Source of the DNA: Candidatus Aenigmatarchaeota archaeon
GTDB lineage: Archaea; Aenigmatarchaeota; Aenigmatarchaeia; PWEA01; JACQIF01
Assembly: GCA_016198635.1 (NCBI GenBank)
Contig: JACQIF010000062.1
Coordinates: 1-7,824, forward strand
Direction of reading: 5' to 3'
DNA length: 7,824 nt
Below are positions 1-5,412 of the stretch, one piece after another. The notes under the pieces are model-generated. The model did no database searches. It was not told where the DNA came from and worked only from the letters and a program-made list of their open reading frames with translations. How positions within the stretch are numbered: position 1 is the first letter of the stretch; each line of letters opens with the position of its first letter. Made by a program: the position numbers and the translations under genes.

Positions 1-216
1 AACATGCTGCGGGCGCGTGGCATAGACGCGCGTCTCGACGGGGCTGACGTAACGACGCATGCGAAAGTTCTGGTCGCAGACGACTACGTACTGATAGGCT
101 CGACGAACTGGTCTTTCACGTCTTTTGAGAAGAACCACGAAGCCAACGTGCTCGTGCGCTCGCGGGAACTGGCTGAAGAGATGGAAGATTATTTCGACAG
201 CCTTCTAAAGGGCTAA
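1..216 (+). CDS. Phospholipase D-like (HKD) protein, C-terminal fragment
   Basis: This is the 3' end of a gene whose start lies outside the window; the frame is open from base 1 and stops with TAA at 214-216. The 71 visible residues contain one complete HKD catalytic motif, HAKVLVAD followed by GSTNWS (the pattern HxKxxxxD then GSxN), at about residues 20-37 of the fragment. In the PLD superfamily two such motifs, in one chain or a dimer, form the active site, with the His as nucleophile on a phosphodiester. The tail after the motif (NHEANVLV and an acidic amphipathic helix to the end) resembles small PLD-family nucleases more than lipid-acting enzymes. That is an inference, because the N-terminal half, including any signal peptide or membrane anchor, is not visible. 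It is read in the same direction as the next gene, whose TATA box begins seven bases after this stop, so the two are probably transcribed separately. Confidence 0.85.
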   Translation, partial: NMLRARGIDARLDGADVTTHAKVLVADDYVLIGSTNWSFTSFEKNHEANVLVRSRELAEEMEDYFDSLLKG

Positions 217-223
217 GAAGCGG

Positions 224-231
224 TTTTATAT
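224..231 (+). promoter_or_regulatory. TATA box of the pilin-LamG gene, leaderless layout
   Basis: TTTTATAT is centred about 24 bases before the ATG at 252, so transcription should start at or within a base or two of the start codon. No Shine-Dalgarno-like GGTGA lies between the box and the ATG. The purine-rich GAAGCGG just upstream sits where an archaeal BRE would be. The box lies inside a small dyad (GTTTT at 223-227, AAAAC at 234-238). The T run directly after the upstream stop could also help end the PLD transcript. Confidence 0.6.
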
Positions 232-251
232 CCAAAACGCGTAGATTCCGT

Positions 252-1346
252 ATGCGCTCCCGTAAAGGTATCTCCCCGATAATAGCATCTGTCCTGATAA
301 TACTGGTCGTCATCTCCTTGGCGTCCACGTACACGGTATGGTCTTCGCGAGTCTTCGGCAGCGTCGCGTCGGCAGGCGAAGAGACCGTGTCGAAAACGTC
401 CCGTGCGTTGTTCTCAAACTTCGACATACAGGGCGCTGCCGATACGCGCATCTTCATCAAGAACACCGGCACGTCAGAGCTCTCGTCGTCGGCGTTGCAG
501 GTGTTTTTCGACGTCGAGCCGCTGGCGTTCGCCGCAGACTTCGATGTGTTGGAGCGCGACCGGTTAGGAACCATAACGCTTTCACAGTTGTGGACTCTTG
601 GCGCAGGGGACCATGATCTGCGCATCAGCGCAGGCTCTTTCCAAGACTCCAATAAAATCATAGTAAGCCCGGCCCGCGGCGTGGTGGGCGACTGGCGGTT
701 TGAAGAAGACTCGGGAACTGTAGTTAACGACGCTTCGGGAAAGGGCAACCATGCCGCTCTTGGAAACGGGACTTCTGCAACGGTGCCGGCGCGCACTGAA
801 GGAAAGATTGGAAAGGCAGTGCGCTTGGATGGAGCATGGAACTATGTCGATGTGAGCAACAAGATGATAGATGATTTAAAAGGACAGGGGCAGATCACAG
901 TAGAGGCGTGGTTCAACAGGGATCCGTCTGTCGCACCGGGCAGAGACTTTATAATCGGCGACCACTGGCTTGGTTTATGGATAAGCCTAAATTCAAACAC
1001 AGCCAAGCCTCAATTCCAGCAGAAGGTTGGTAGTGCATGCGGCGGCGGGTGGAGTACGCAGACCTTAGTCGACTACAACGTGACGCTGGCCGGATGGACT
1101 CATCTTCTGGTCAGCTACGACGGCTCCAATCAGAGATTTTACATCAATGGAGCGTTGCTGAATAACACACCTGCTTCAGGCGCTATTCCAGATTGCACTA
1201 CCCAAGACCCGAAGACATTCTGGATAGGAACAGACAGGACAGACTCCAGCGGCGAGCCTCATTTCCCGGGAATGATAGACGAAGTCCGCGTCTATACTAG
1301 CGCGTACGCGCCTGACGAGCTCTATACGCTCACGCTCAAGTCCTGA
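252..1346 (+). CDS. Pilin-signal surface protein with LamG domain
   Basis: This 364-residue protein probably sits on the cell surface. The N-terminus MRSRKG followed by ISPIIASVLIILVVI is a class III (archaeal type IV pilin/archaellin-like) signal: basic residues, predicted prepilin-peptidase cleavage after Gly6, and a hydrophobic helix at about 7-29 that normally packs into a filament core or anchors the protein. Residues about 60-140 look like a beta-rich stalk (FIKNTGTSEL is typical of archaeal pilin-like proteins). Residues about 144-355 match the LamG/concanavalin-A-like jelly-roll: GDWRFEEDSG, GNHAALG, VTVEAW-type ITVEAWFN, GWTHLLVSYDG, FYINGALL, and the closing GMIDEVRVY. Such domains usually bind glycans or proteins. 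Two cysteines (263, 315) could pair outside the cell, and sequons occur at Asn172, 276 and 304. No catalytic residues of a glycosidase are recognisable. The start is set by the signal peptide and by the TATA box 24 bases upstream. The 3' end overlaps the convergent small membrane-protein gene by 11 bases. The ligand is unknown. Confidence 0.85.
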   Translation: MRSRKGISPIIASVLIILVVISLASTYTVWSSRVFGSVASAGEETVSKTSRALFSNFDIQGAADTRIFIKNTGTSELSSSALQVFFDVEPLAFAADFDVLERDRLGTITLSQLWTLGAGDHDLRISAGSFQDSNKIIVSPARGVVGDWRFEEDSGTVVNDASGKGNHAALGNGTSATVPARTEGKIGKAVRLDGAWNYVDVSNKMIDDLKGQGQITVEAWFNRDPSVAPGRDFIIGDHWLGLWISLNSNTAKPQFQQKVGSACGGGWSTQTLVDYNVTLAGWTHLLVSYDGSNQRFYINGALLNNTPASGAIPDCTTQDPKTFWIGTDRTDSSGEPHFPGMIDEVRVYTSAYAPDELYTLTLKS

Positions 1347-1644
1347 TCCCGGCGACTCCAGCAGACGCTGTGATAAGATTGCTTATCACGGTGTTGAAGA
1401 AAAATAGTACCCCTACGAGGAGTCCGAGGATGAATATCACAACGACTATCGTCCAGTTTATGCCTTTTTTCTTAGGGGCTGGTGGTGGGGGTAGCAGAGG
1501 CGTTTGAGGAGATGCTTTAAGAACTTCGTCTACAGCCGCCGGGTCCTGTCCGCTCTCTGCAAGCGTCGTACGCAGTTGTTCTGGCGTAAAGCCGGCGTTG
1601 TAGTTGTCCGTGATCCACTTGCGAAGGCTCTCGTCGACTGGCAT
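1336..1644 (-). CDS. Small single-pass membrane protein with UBA-like helical N-terminus
   Basis: This 102-residue protein belongs to no family I can name with certainty. Residues 5-43 (LRKWITDNYNAGFTPEQLR to VDEVLK) have the spacing of a small three-helix, UBA-like module of the type 'GF/GY-x3-EQLRxxLxxxGxDxxxVDEVL', which recurs in short archaeal membrane proteins. A proline-rich linker (48-56) and a KKK patch lead into one transmembrane helix at about 63-84. A short 18-residue tail follows. The basic patch before the helix predicts N-terminus inside, tail outside. It is the last gene of the minus-strand cluster, 25 bases after aRF1, but has its own TATA box, so it need not depend on the valS-prf1 transcript. 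Its stop codon lies inside the tail of the convergent LamG gene. No Shine-Dalgarno precedes the ATG, and the layout is leaderless. Function is unknown; the helical module suggests protein binding at the inner membrane face. Confidence 0.75.
   Translation of the reverse strand: MPVDESLRKWITDNYNAGFTPEQLRTTLAESGQDPAAVDEVLKASPQTPLLPPPPAPKKKGINWTIVVVIFILGLLVGVLFFFNTVISNLITASAGVAGIRT
1370..1389. terminator. Hairpin at the convergent gene ends, possible terminator
   Basis: GTGATAAG (1370-1377) and CTTATCAC (1382-1389) form a perfect 8-bp stem with a four-base ATTG loop, 24 bases past the LamG stop and inside the 3' coding part of the small membrane-protein gene. One G.U and one C-G pair can extend it (1368-1391). 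There is no T tract after it on the plus strand, which weakens the terminator reading. It could instead block 3' exonucleases or convergent read-through. Confidence 0.3.
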
Positions 1645-1663
1645 GGAAGAATTGGAGATGGCG

Positions 1664-1675
1664 TATATATTATAT
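1664..1675 (-). promoter_or_regulatory. TATA box of the small membrane-protein gene
   Basis: On the minus strand this reads ATATAATATATA, centred about 24-26 bases before the ATG whose A is at 1644. It overlaps the TAA stop codon of aRF1 (1670-1672). The distance fits a leaderless transcript, and no GGTGA-type site lies in the 25-base gap. Part of the AT content is forced by the coding end of aRF1, so this is suggestive rather than firm. Confidence 0.5.
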
Positions 1676-2881
1676 CTTGTAGCGGAGCAGCGCGCCTATG
1701 CCGCCCACTTGGTAGAGCTGCTCGCCTTCAGCGGTGTCGCGGGAGATGTGCACGACCTTGGCGCCGGTCGTCGCCGCCAGCTCCTCGAGCGCTTCGACCA
1801 TTTCGCGCTCGCCAACAACTTTCATGTTTTTGGAGCACTGCTTGCATGTGTGAGAACTCTTCTCGCTCTTTTTGACTATCGTTTTCTCAGAGAAACCACA
1901 ATCGCATAAAAACTCTACTTCCTCCAACTCTGCCTTTTCTGAGACGAGCACAGTCGCCGCAGCGCCCATCTCTATCGCTTTGCGCACCTCGTTAAGGCCG
2001 TACACGGCCTTGCCGCCGCGATGAAGCTCGTCGAAAAAGCCTTTGACTATCTCCTTTTCTTTCGCCACAGCCGCTTCCTTTAGAATGTCCTGTGAGCGGT
2101 TGAACAGCTCGTCGAGCCCGTGGTCGCCTGTATAGCCTATATCCTTTACGCCTATGATTTTCTTCTTGAGGCTGTCCGAAAGGTAGTCGCCCTCGACGAA
2201 CTTCTCCTTCATTGGCCCGGGCCCGCCGACGATAACGCCACGCACGTCCTCGGCCTCGAACTGTTCGCGGAACATCGAAGCGGCACGCTTCATATGGTCT
2301 TCGATGAGGCCCTGACGCACGCGCTCGAAACGGGCGGCGCTCTGCCCGCCGGCGGCGATTTTGCTCGGAACAGGCGAATCCATATGGCTAAGTACGCTGA
2401 CGCGTTTTCCGCGGAGCATTCCCGCATCCGCATCCGTGGAATCGATTACAAACAACCCGTATATCTCTTTCTCCTTCACCATATCACGCAACGGGTCCAG
2501 GTCGAACCGCTGGTCGCACCAATAGAGCTTCGTAAAGAGTTGGTCAGGAGGCTCGAGCGTCCAGAGTTGCAGGTCGTCGACGCCTTCTTTCTCCGAAACG
2601 TTGCCACAAAAGGCAGCCAGCCCGTTGGCAGGCGTGCGCTTGTAGAGCTTGAGATGCTGGATTATCTTGTCTAACGCATTAACAACGTTCTTGCGCGTGG
2701 CTTTGGATTTGATGTTCTCGGCTGTCCCCTGCTCGTTGCGCAGCTGGCCCATCATGTCCGTTATGGACGAGCCTGCAGGCACGTAAACGGTCACAAGCTC
2801 CGTGTGCCTACCACGGCGCTGCTCCAGCTCTTCGATAAGTTTCTTCAATTTGCGTCTTTGTTCTGCGATATCCTCTGGCAT
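1670..2881 (-). CDS. prf1: Peptide chain release factor aRF1
   Basis: aRF1 recognises all three stop codons in the A site and triggers peptidyl-tRNA hydrolysis. It works with the translational GTPase aEF1A in archaea. With the ATG at 2881 it has 403 residues, near the family's usual length. All three domains are visible. Domain 1 has the decoding motif NIKS (residues 56-59, within GTAENIKSKATR) and YxCDxxF (YWCDQRF, 120-126). Domain 2 has the catalytic GGQSAARF, with Gly-Gly-Gln at 178-180. Domain 3 carries a four-cysteine mini-domain (Cys326, 328, 346, 349), a likely zinc site, and ends in GGIGALLRYKI, close to the GGIGGILRYR end of eukaryotic eRF1. I prefer the ATG at 2881 because MPEDIAEQRRKLKKLIEELE starts like the family, it follows the valS stop by five bases, and it has a GTGAT Shine-Dalgarno. 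The upstream ATG at 2920 would add 13 unrelated residues inside valS. It is probably co-transcribed and translationally coupled with valS. The catalytic and decoding motifs are intact. Confidence 0.97.
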   Translation of the reverse strand: MPEDIAEQRRKLKKLIEELEQRRGRHTELVTVYVPAGSSITDMMGQLRNEQGTAENIKSKATRKNVVNALDKIIQHLKLYKRTPANGLAAFCGNVSEKEGVDDLQLWTLEPPDQLFTKLYWCDQRFDLDPLRDMVKEKEIYGLFVIDSTDADAGMLRGKRVSVLSHMDSPVPSKIAAGGQSAARFERVRQGLIEDHMKRAASMFREQFEAEDVRGVIVGGPGPMKEKFVEGDYLSDSLKKKIIGVKDIGYTGDHGLDELFNRSQDILKEAAVAKEKEIVKGFFDELHRGGKAVYGLNEVRKAIEMGAAATVLVSEKAELEEVEFLCDCGFSEKTIVKKSEKSSHTCKQCSKNMKVVGEREMVEALEELAATTGAKVVHISRDTAEGEQLYQVGGIGALLRYKI

Positions 2882-2885
2882 AAAA

Positions 2886-2890
2886 ATCAC
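2886..2890 (-). promoter_or_regulatory. Shine-Dalgarno of prf1 overlapping the valS stop
   Basis: On the minus strand GTGAT matches the archaeal 16S 3' tail complement (GGAGGTGAT) and lies four bases before the ATG at 2881. It contains the valS TGA stop, so a ribosome finishing valS would sit on the prf1 start signal. This decides the prf1 start against the ATG at 2920. Confidence 0.6.
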
Positions 2891-5265
2891 TCTAATTTCG
2901 TTTCGAGGGCATCTCCCCACTCCAGTGTCTTTATGTTGTGCGCGGCTTTAAGATCCTTTTCCAAAGGGCGGAGAGCCTTTGGCAAAACGGCCCTTTGCAC
3001 ATCCGATTTCAGGTTCAGTCCCTTGTCTTTTTTATGTTTCCATATAGCGCCGTCCACTTCAAGCAGATGGCGTGTTTCGAACCCAATGCTGCTTACGTCA
3101 AGAGCCACAGGCAGTTTTTCCGCGTGAACGTTCGCACCGTGCAGTTCCTCGTAGAGCTTGTATGTAATGAACGGCGATATGGGCGCAAGCAGCAGCAGCA
3201 TCAGATCAACCACATAGTTGAGCGCCCACCTCGCAGCGTCCCGTTCGTCGTTGGTAAACACGCCACTCTCATTGTATGCGCGCGGTTTTACGAGCTCAAG
3301 GTAGTGCGAAGCAAACGTCTCCCAGAGGAAGTGGCGCTGCTCAACGGCAGGATTGTGGAAGTCGTAGTTCTCGTACGCTTGGCGTGCCTGCGTCACGAGT
3401 GCGTTAGCCTCATTAATGATCCAAGAGTCCAATGGCGTCAACGTCGGCTTGCGCGCAGGCGCCTCGAACTGCGAAACGAAACGCGCCACGTTCCAGAGCT
3501 TGACCAGGGACTTGTAAGCGCCTTCGATGCGTTCGGTGCTCACACGGTAGTCTTCTCCTACATTGGTTTCCGAAGCAGCCCAGAGACGGAAGGCGTCTGC
3601 ACCGTACTTTTCGAGAATGACGTCCGGGTCCACAACGTTTCCTAAAGACTTTGACATCTTCTTGCCATGCTCATCAAGTCCCATGCCCGTAATCCAAACA
3701 CGCTCGAACGGCTTGCTGTTCATCAAAAGGTGCGATTTCAACGTAGTGTAGTAGAGCCACGTACGCACTATATCACGGCCCTGCGTACGCAGCGTCACTG
3801 GGAATAGACCCTCTTTGATTTTCGGATAGCCGACTATATAGAGGTTCGATATTGAAGAGTCCATCCACGTGTCGAAAACTCGTTCTTCTCCTACGAACTC
3901 CGCGGTCTTGCACTTCGTACAGTGCGCGAAAGGCGCTTTCTGTCTCCACGGCTGGTAGTACGGGCCCGGTTCAGGCGCATGCGGCTCGTTGCACTTCGTA
4001 CAGTACCATATTGGTATTTCAGTGTGATAGTAGCGGCGGCGCGATATAGGCCAGTCTATCGTGACGTTGTCTATCCAGTCCAGGAGCAGTTGGCGGTGCT
4101 TGTCCGGGAAGAAGGCCATCTCTTTGGCGCGCTCGCGCAACGCATCCAGAACGTTTGTCTGTTTCAGATACCACTCTTTCATGTTGATTATTTCAAGGGG
4201 GGTCTTTGAGCGCTCGCATGTGGGGACTTTGTGCTTGACAGTTTCCTCTTTCACGACAAGTCCCGCGCTCTTCAAGTCTTCCGTCACGCGCTCACGGGCC
4301 TCTTTTATTTTGAATCCTTTGTACCGGCCTGACGCATCTGTCATGCGAGCATCCACGCCTATCGCTGCTATCGGCTCGAGCCGCAGCTCGCGGAATAGCT
4401 GGACATCGCCCACATCTCCATAAGAGCATATCATCATTGCGCCCGTTCCGTACGCAGGGTCGACGTACGGATGAGCGCGCACGACAACGCTACGGTCGTA
4501 TAAAGGCAGTTTGATTTTTTTGCCGTGGTAGCGCGCGTAACGCTCGTCGTCCGGGTTTACCAGCACGACTTGGCACGCGCACATCAGCTCCGGGCGTGTT
4601 GTGGCTATCGTCACTTTATCGCCGTCCTCTGTCTCCCAAACGACGTGTACGAGTTTGGTGTCTTTTTCCACGTAGTAGACCTCTGCGTCTGCTATCGTCG
4701 TCCGGCAGTCTGTGCAGTAGTTGTTGGGGCGCAGGTCTTCGACGACAAGCCCCTTGTTCCAGAGCTCTATGAAAGCCGCTTGGCTTGCGGCGCGGTATTC
4801 GGGGCTGTCTGTGTAGTACGCGTTCTCGAACGCGCAGGACATGCCGACGCGACGGGCAGTATTTTCTAGATCTTTCGTGTACGAAGCTATCTCTTTCCGG
4901 CACAGCTCTATGAACTCTTCTCTATCCCATGCGTGCAACGGTTTCCCATATTTTTTTTCGACGAGCAGCTCGATGTTTATCCCGTTGCGGTCCACTCCCC
5001 ATGGGAAGAGCACGCTGCGCCCGAGCATGCGCTGCGCGCGCGCGATCATGTCTATGAGTGCATAGTGCGCCACGGCGCCGATGTGCCACTTGCCGCTCGG
5101 GTAGGGGGGCGGCGTGTCTATCGAGAATATTTTTTTGGACTTTGTGTTGAACGCATGGCTAACGTGACGGAACTCCTCAACGAGCGGCAGCTCCAGCTCC
5201 TTCGTCCACTGTTTCTCTTTAATGCGCGGTTCAAGAGGCATAGACAACAGTGTTACTTTAGGCAT
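2887..5265 (-). CDS. valS: Valyl-tRNA synthetase (class Ia), archaeal type
   Basis: The enzyme activates valine with ATP, charges tRNA-Val and clears mischarged threonine. Motifs in order (792-residue form): PPPYPSGKWHIG with the HIGH-type signature reading HIGA at 61-64; VDRNGINIE at 91-99; a CTDC pair (184-187) leading into TTIADAEVYY; the CP1 editing domain with ATTRPEL (221-227) and GTGAMMICSYGDVGDV (273-288); DWPISRRRYYHTEIPIWYC; a likely zinc knuckle with Cys422, 425, 449 and 452; KMSKS at 536-540; then the helical anticodon-binding domain (about 610-720) and a short Lys-rich tail. The editing-site GTG..MICxxGDxxDV and the ISRRRYY context fit ValRS better than IleRS or LeuRS. At 792 residues it is shorter than most ValRS proteins and lacks the long C-terminal coiled coil of bacterial ones. 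The outer ATG is listed. The second ATG at 5241 (MPLEPRIKEKQW, 784 residues) fits the family N-terminus and a TATA box at 5264-5272 at least as well. It is the first gene of the valS-prf1 unit. Confidence 0.95.
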   Translation of the reverse strand: MPKVTLLSMPLEPRIKEKQWTKELELPLVEEFRHVSHAFNTKSKKIFSIDTPPPYPSGKWHIGAVAHYALIDMIARAQRMLGRSVLFPWGVDRNGINIELLVEKKYGKPLHAWDREEFIELCRKEIASYTKDLENTARRVGMSCAFENAYYTDSPEYRAASQAAFIELWNKGLVVEDLRPNNYCTDCRTTIADAEVYYVEKDTKLVHVVWETEDGDKVTIATTRPELMCACQVVLVNPDDERYARYHGKKIKLPLYDRSVVVRAHPYVDPAYGTGAMMICSYGDVGDVQLFRELRLEPIAAIGVDARMTDASGRYKGFKIKEARERVTEDLKSAGLVVKEETVKHKVPTCERSKTPLEIINMKEWYLKQTNVLDALRERAKEMAFFPDKHRQLLLDWIDNVTIDWPISRRRYYHTEIPIWYCTKCNEPHAPEPGPYYQPWRQKAPFAHCTKCKTAEFVGEERVFDTWMDSSISNLYIVGYPKIKEGLFPVTLRTQGRDIVRTWLYYTTLKSHLLMNSKPFERVWITGMGLDEHGKKMSKSLGNVVDPDVILEKYGADAFRLWAASETNVGEDYRVSTERIEGAYKSLVKLWNVARFVSQFEAPARKPTLTPLDSWIINEANALVTQARQAYENYDFHNPAVEQRHFLWETFASHYLELVKPRAYNESGVFTNDERDAARWALNYVVDLMLLLLAPISPFITYKLYEELHGANVHAEKLPVALDVSSIGFETRHLLEVDGAIWKHKKDKGLNLKSDVQRAVLPKALRPLEKDLKAAHNIKTLEWGDALETKLE

Positions 5266-5272
5266 AAAAATA
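5264..5272 (-). promoter_or_regulatory. TATA-like element for valS
   Basis: On the minus strand TATTTTTAT is centred about 27 bases before the second valS ATG (5241), a leaderless spacing, and it overlaps the first ATG (5265). About 25 bases before the first ATG the sequence (around 5290) is not AT-rich. A second candidate, TTATTAA at 5275-5281, would start transcription near 5254, again downstream of the first ATG. Both favour the 5241 start. No Shine-Dalgarno precedes either ATG. Confidence 0.4.
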
Positions 5273-5282
5273 GGTTAATAAG

Positions 5283-5299
5283 ACAGGATGTGTTCCTGT
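5283..5299. repeat. Short hairpin upstream of valS
   Basis: ACAGGA (5283-5288) and TCCTGT (5294-5299) form a six-base inverted repeat with a five-base loop, just upstream of the valS TATA-like elements. Taken alone it could be chance. It is listed because it is one of several dyads packed in this intergenic region. Confidence 0.35.
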
Positions 5300-5304
5300 G
5301 AGCA

Positions 5305-5336
5305 CGAAGGTCTCCGAACAAGGTTCGGAGGCTTCG
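5305..5336. repeat. Long hairpin in the valS/EF-2 intergenic region
   Basis: CTCCGAAC (5312-5319) and GTTCGGAG (5323-5330) make a perfect 8-bp stem with a three-base loop (AAG). An outer stem CGAAG (5305-5309) with CTTCG (5332-5336) adds five pairs across a small internal loop, giving 13 pairs in 32 bases. It lies between the divergent valS and EF-2 promoters and outside both predicted transcripts if these are leaderless or nearly so. It may be an operator-like dyad, or a structured RNA if either gene has a longer leader. No T tract follows it on the plus strand. Confidence 0.6.
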
Positions 5337-5355
5337 AAGCTTTACGAGTTTCGAA
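5331..5355. repeat. Two TTCGAA palindromes upstream of the EF-2 TATA box
   Basis: GCTTCGAAGC at 5331-5340 is a perfect 10-base palindrome. A second TTCGAA lies 17 bases further on (5350-5355), about ten bases before the EF-2 TATA box. CGAAG also occurs at 5305, giving three copies of that pentamer in about 50 bases. The position next to the TATA box suits a transcription-factor site for EF-2, but no regulator is identified. The first palindrome also shares bases with the outer arm of the 5305-5336 hairpin. Confidence 0.4.
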
Positions 5356-5399
5356 GGCGGTGCATTTATATACTTTCTTTCAAAAGCCTCGTTACGCTT
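5337..5399. repeat. Imperfect dyad spanning the EF-2 TATA box
   Basis: AAGCTTTACGAG (5337-5348) and CTCGTTACGCTT (5388-5399) are inverted repeats of each other at 10 of 12 positions, and the EF-2 TATA box lies between them. The right arm is also part of a small local hairpin (AAAAGC 5382-5387 with GCTTTT 5396-5401) near the predicted transcription start. A regulator binding both arms could bracket the promoter, which is inference from position only. Confidence 0.3.
5365..5372 (+). promoter_or_regulatory. TATA box of the EF-2 gene
   Basis: TTTATATA is the best TATA match in the window. Counting about 24 bases from its centre puts transcription start near 5393, giving a leader of roughly 20 bases before the ATG at 5413. 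Unlike several other promoters here, it is therefore not leaderless. The TATATA core is symmetric and could in principle also fire towards valS. Confidence 0.7.
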
Positions 5400-5402
5400 T
5401 TT

Positions 5403-5407
5403 GTGAT
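5403..5407 (+). promoter_or_regulatory. Shine-Dalgarno of the EF-2 gene
   Basis: GTGAT lies five bases before the ATG at 5413 and matches the archaeal 16S 3' tail complement. It settles the start at 5413 rather than the in-frame TTG at 5407, whose first base belongs to this site. Confidence 0.65.
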
Positions 5408-5412
5408 TGCAT

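Noticed and set aside
116..796. Open 226-codon frame on the minus strand opposite the LamG gene
   Set aside because: It is antisense to a gene with a clear signal peptide and LamG fold, has no promoter or recognisable domain, and its composition (Ser/Arg-rich) is that of a shadow frame.
2882..2920. Upstream ATG for prf1 at 2920
   Set aside because: It would overlap valS and add 13 residues absent from the family start. The ATG at 2881 has a Shine-Dalgarno and family-like N-terminus.
2938..3645. Open 235-codon plus-strand frame inside valS
   Set aside because: It lies entirely antisense to the conserved anticodon-binding domain of ValRS, with no domain or start signals of its own.
2887..5265. 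Isoleucyl- or leucyl-tRNA synthetase identity
   Set aside because: The editing-domain block GTGAMMICSYGDVGDV, the DWPISRRRYY context and the overall length fit archaeal ValRS. IleRS and LeuRS have different motifs there and are usually over 900 residues.
5407..5412. TTG start two codons upstream of the EF-2 ATG
   Set aside because: Its first base is the last base of the GTGAT Shine-Dalgarno that serves the ATG at 5413, and it adds only two non-conserved residues.
5266..5412. tRNA, C/D-box RNA or T-box in the intergenic region
   Set aside because: There is no cloverleaf, no TGATGA/CTGA boxes and no T-box sequence; only inverted repeats are visible.
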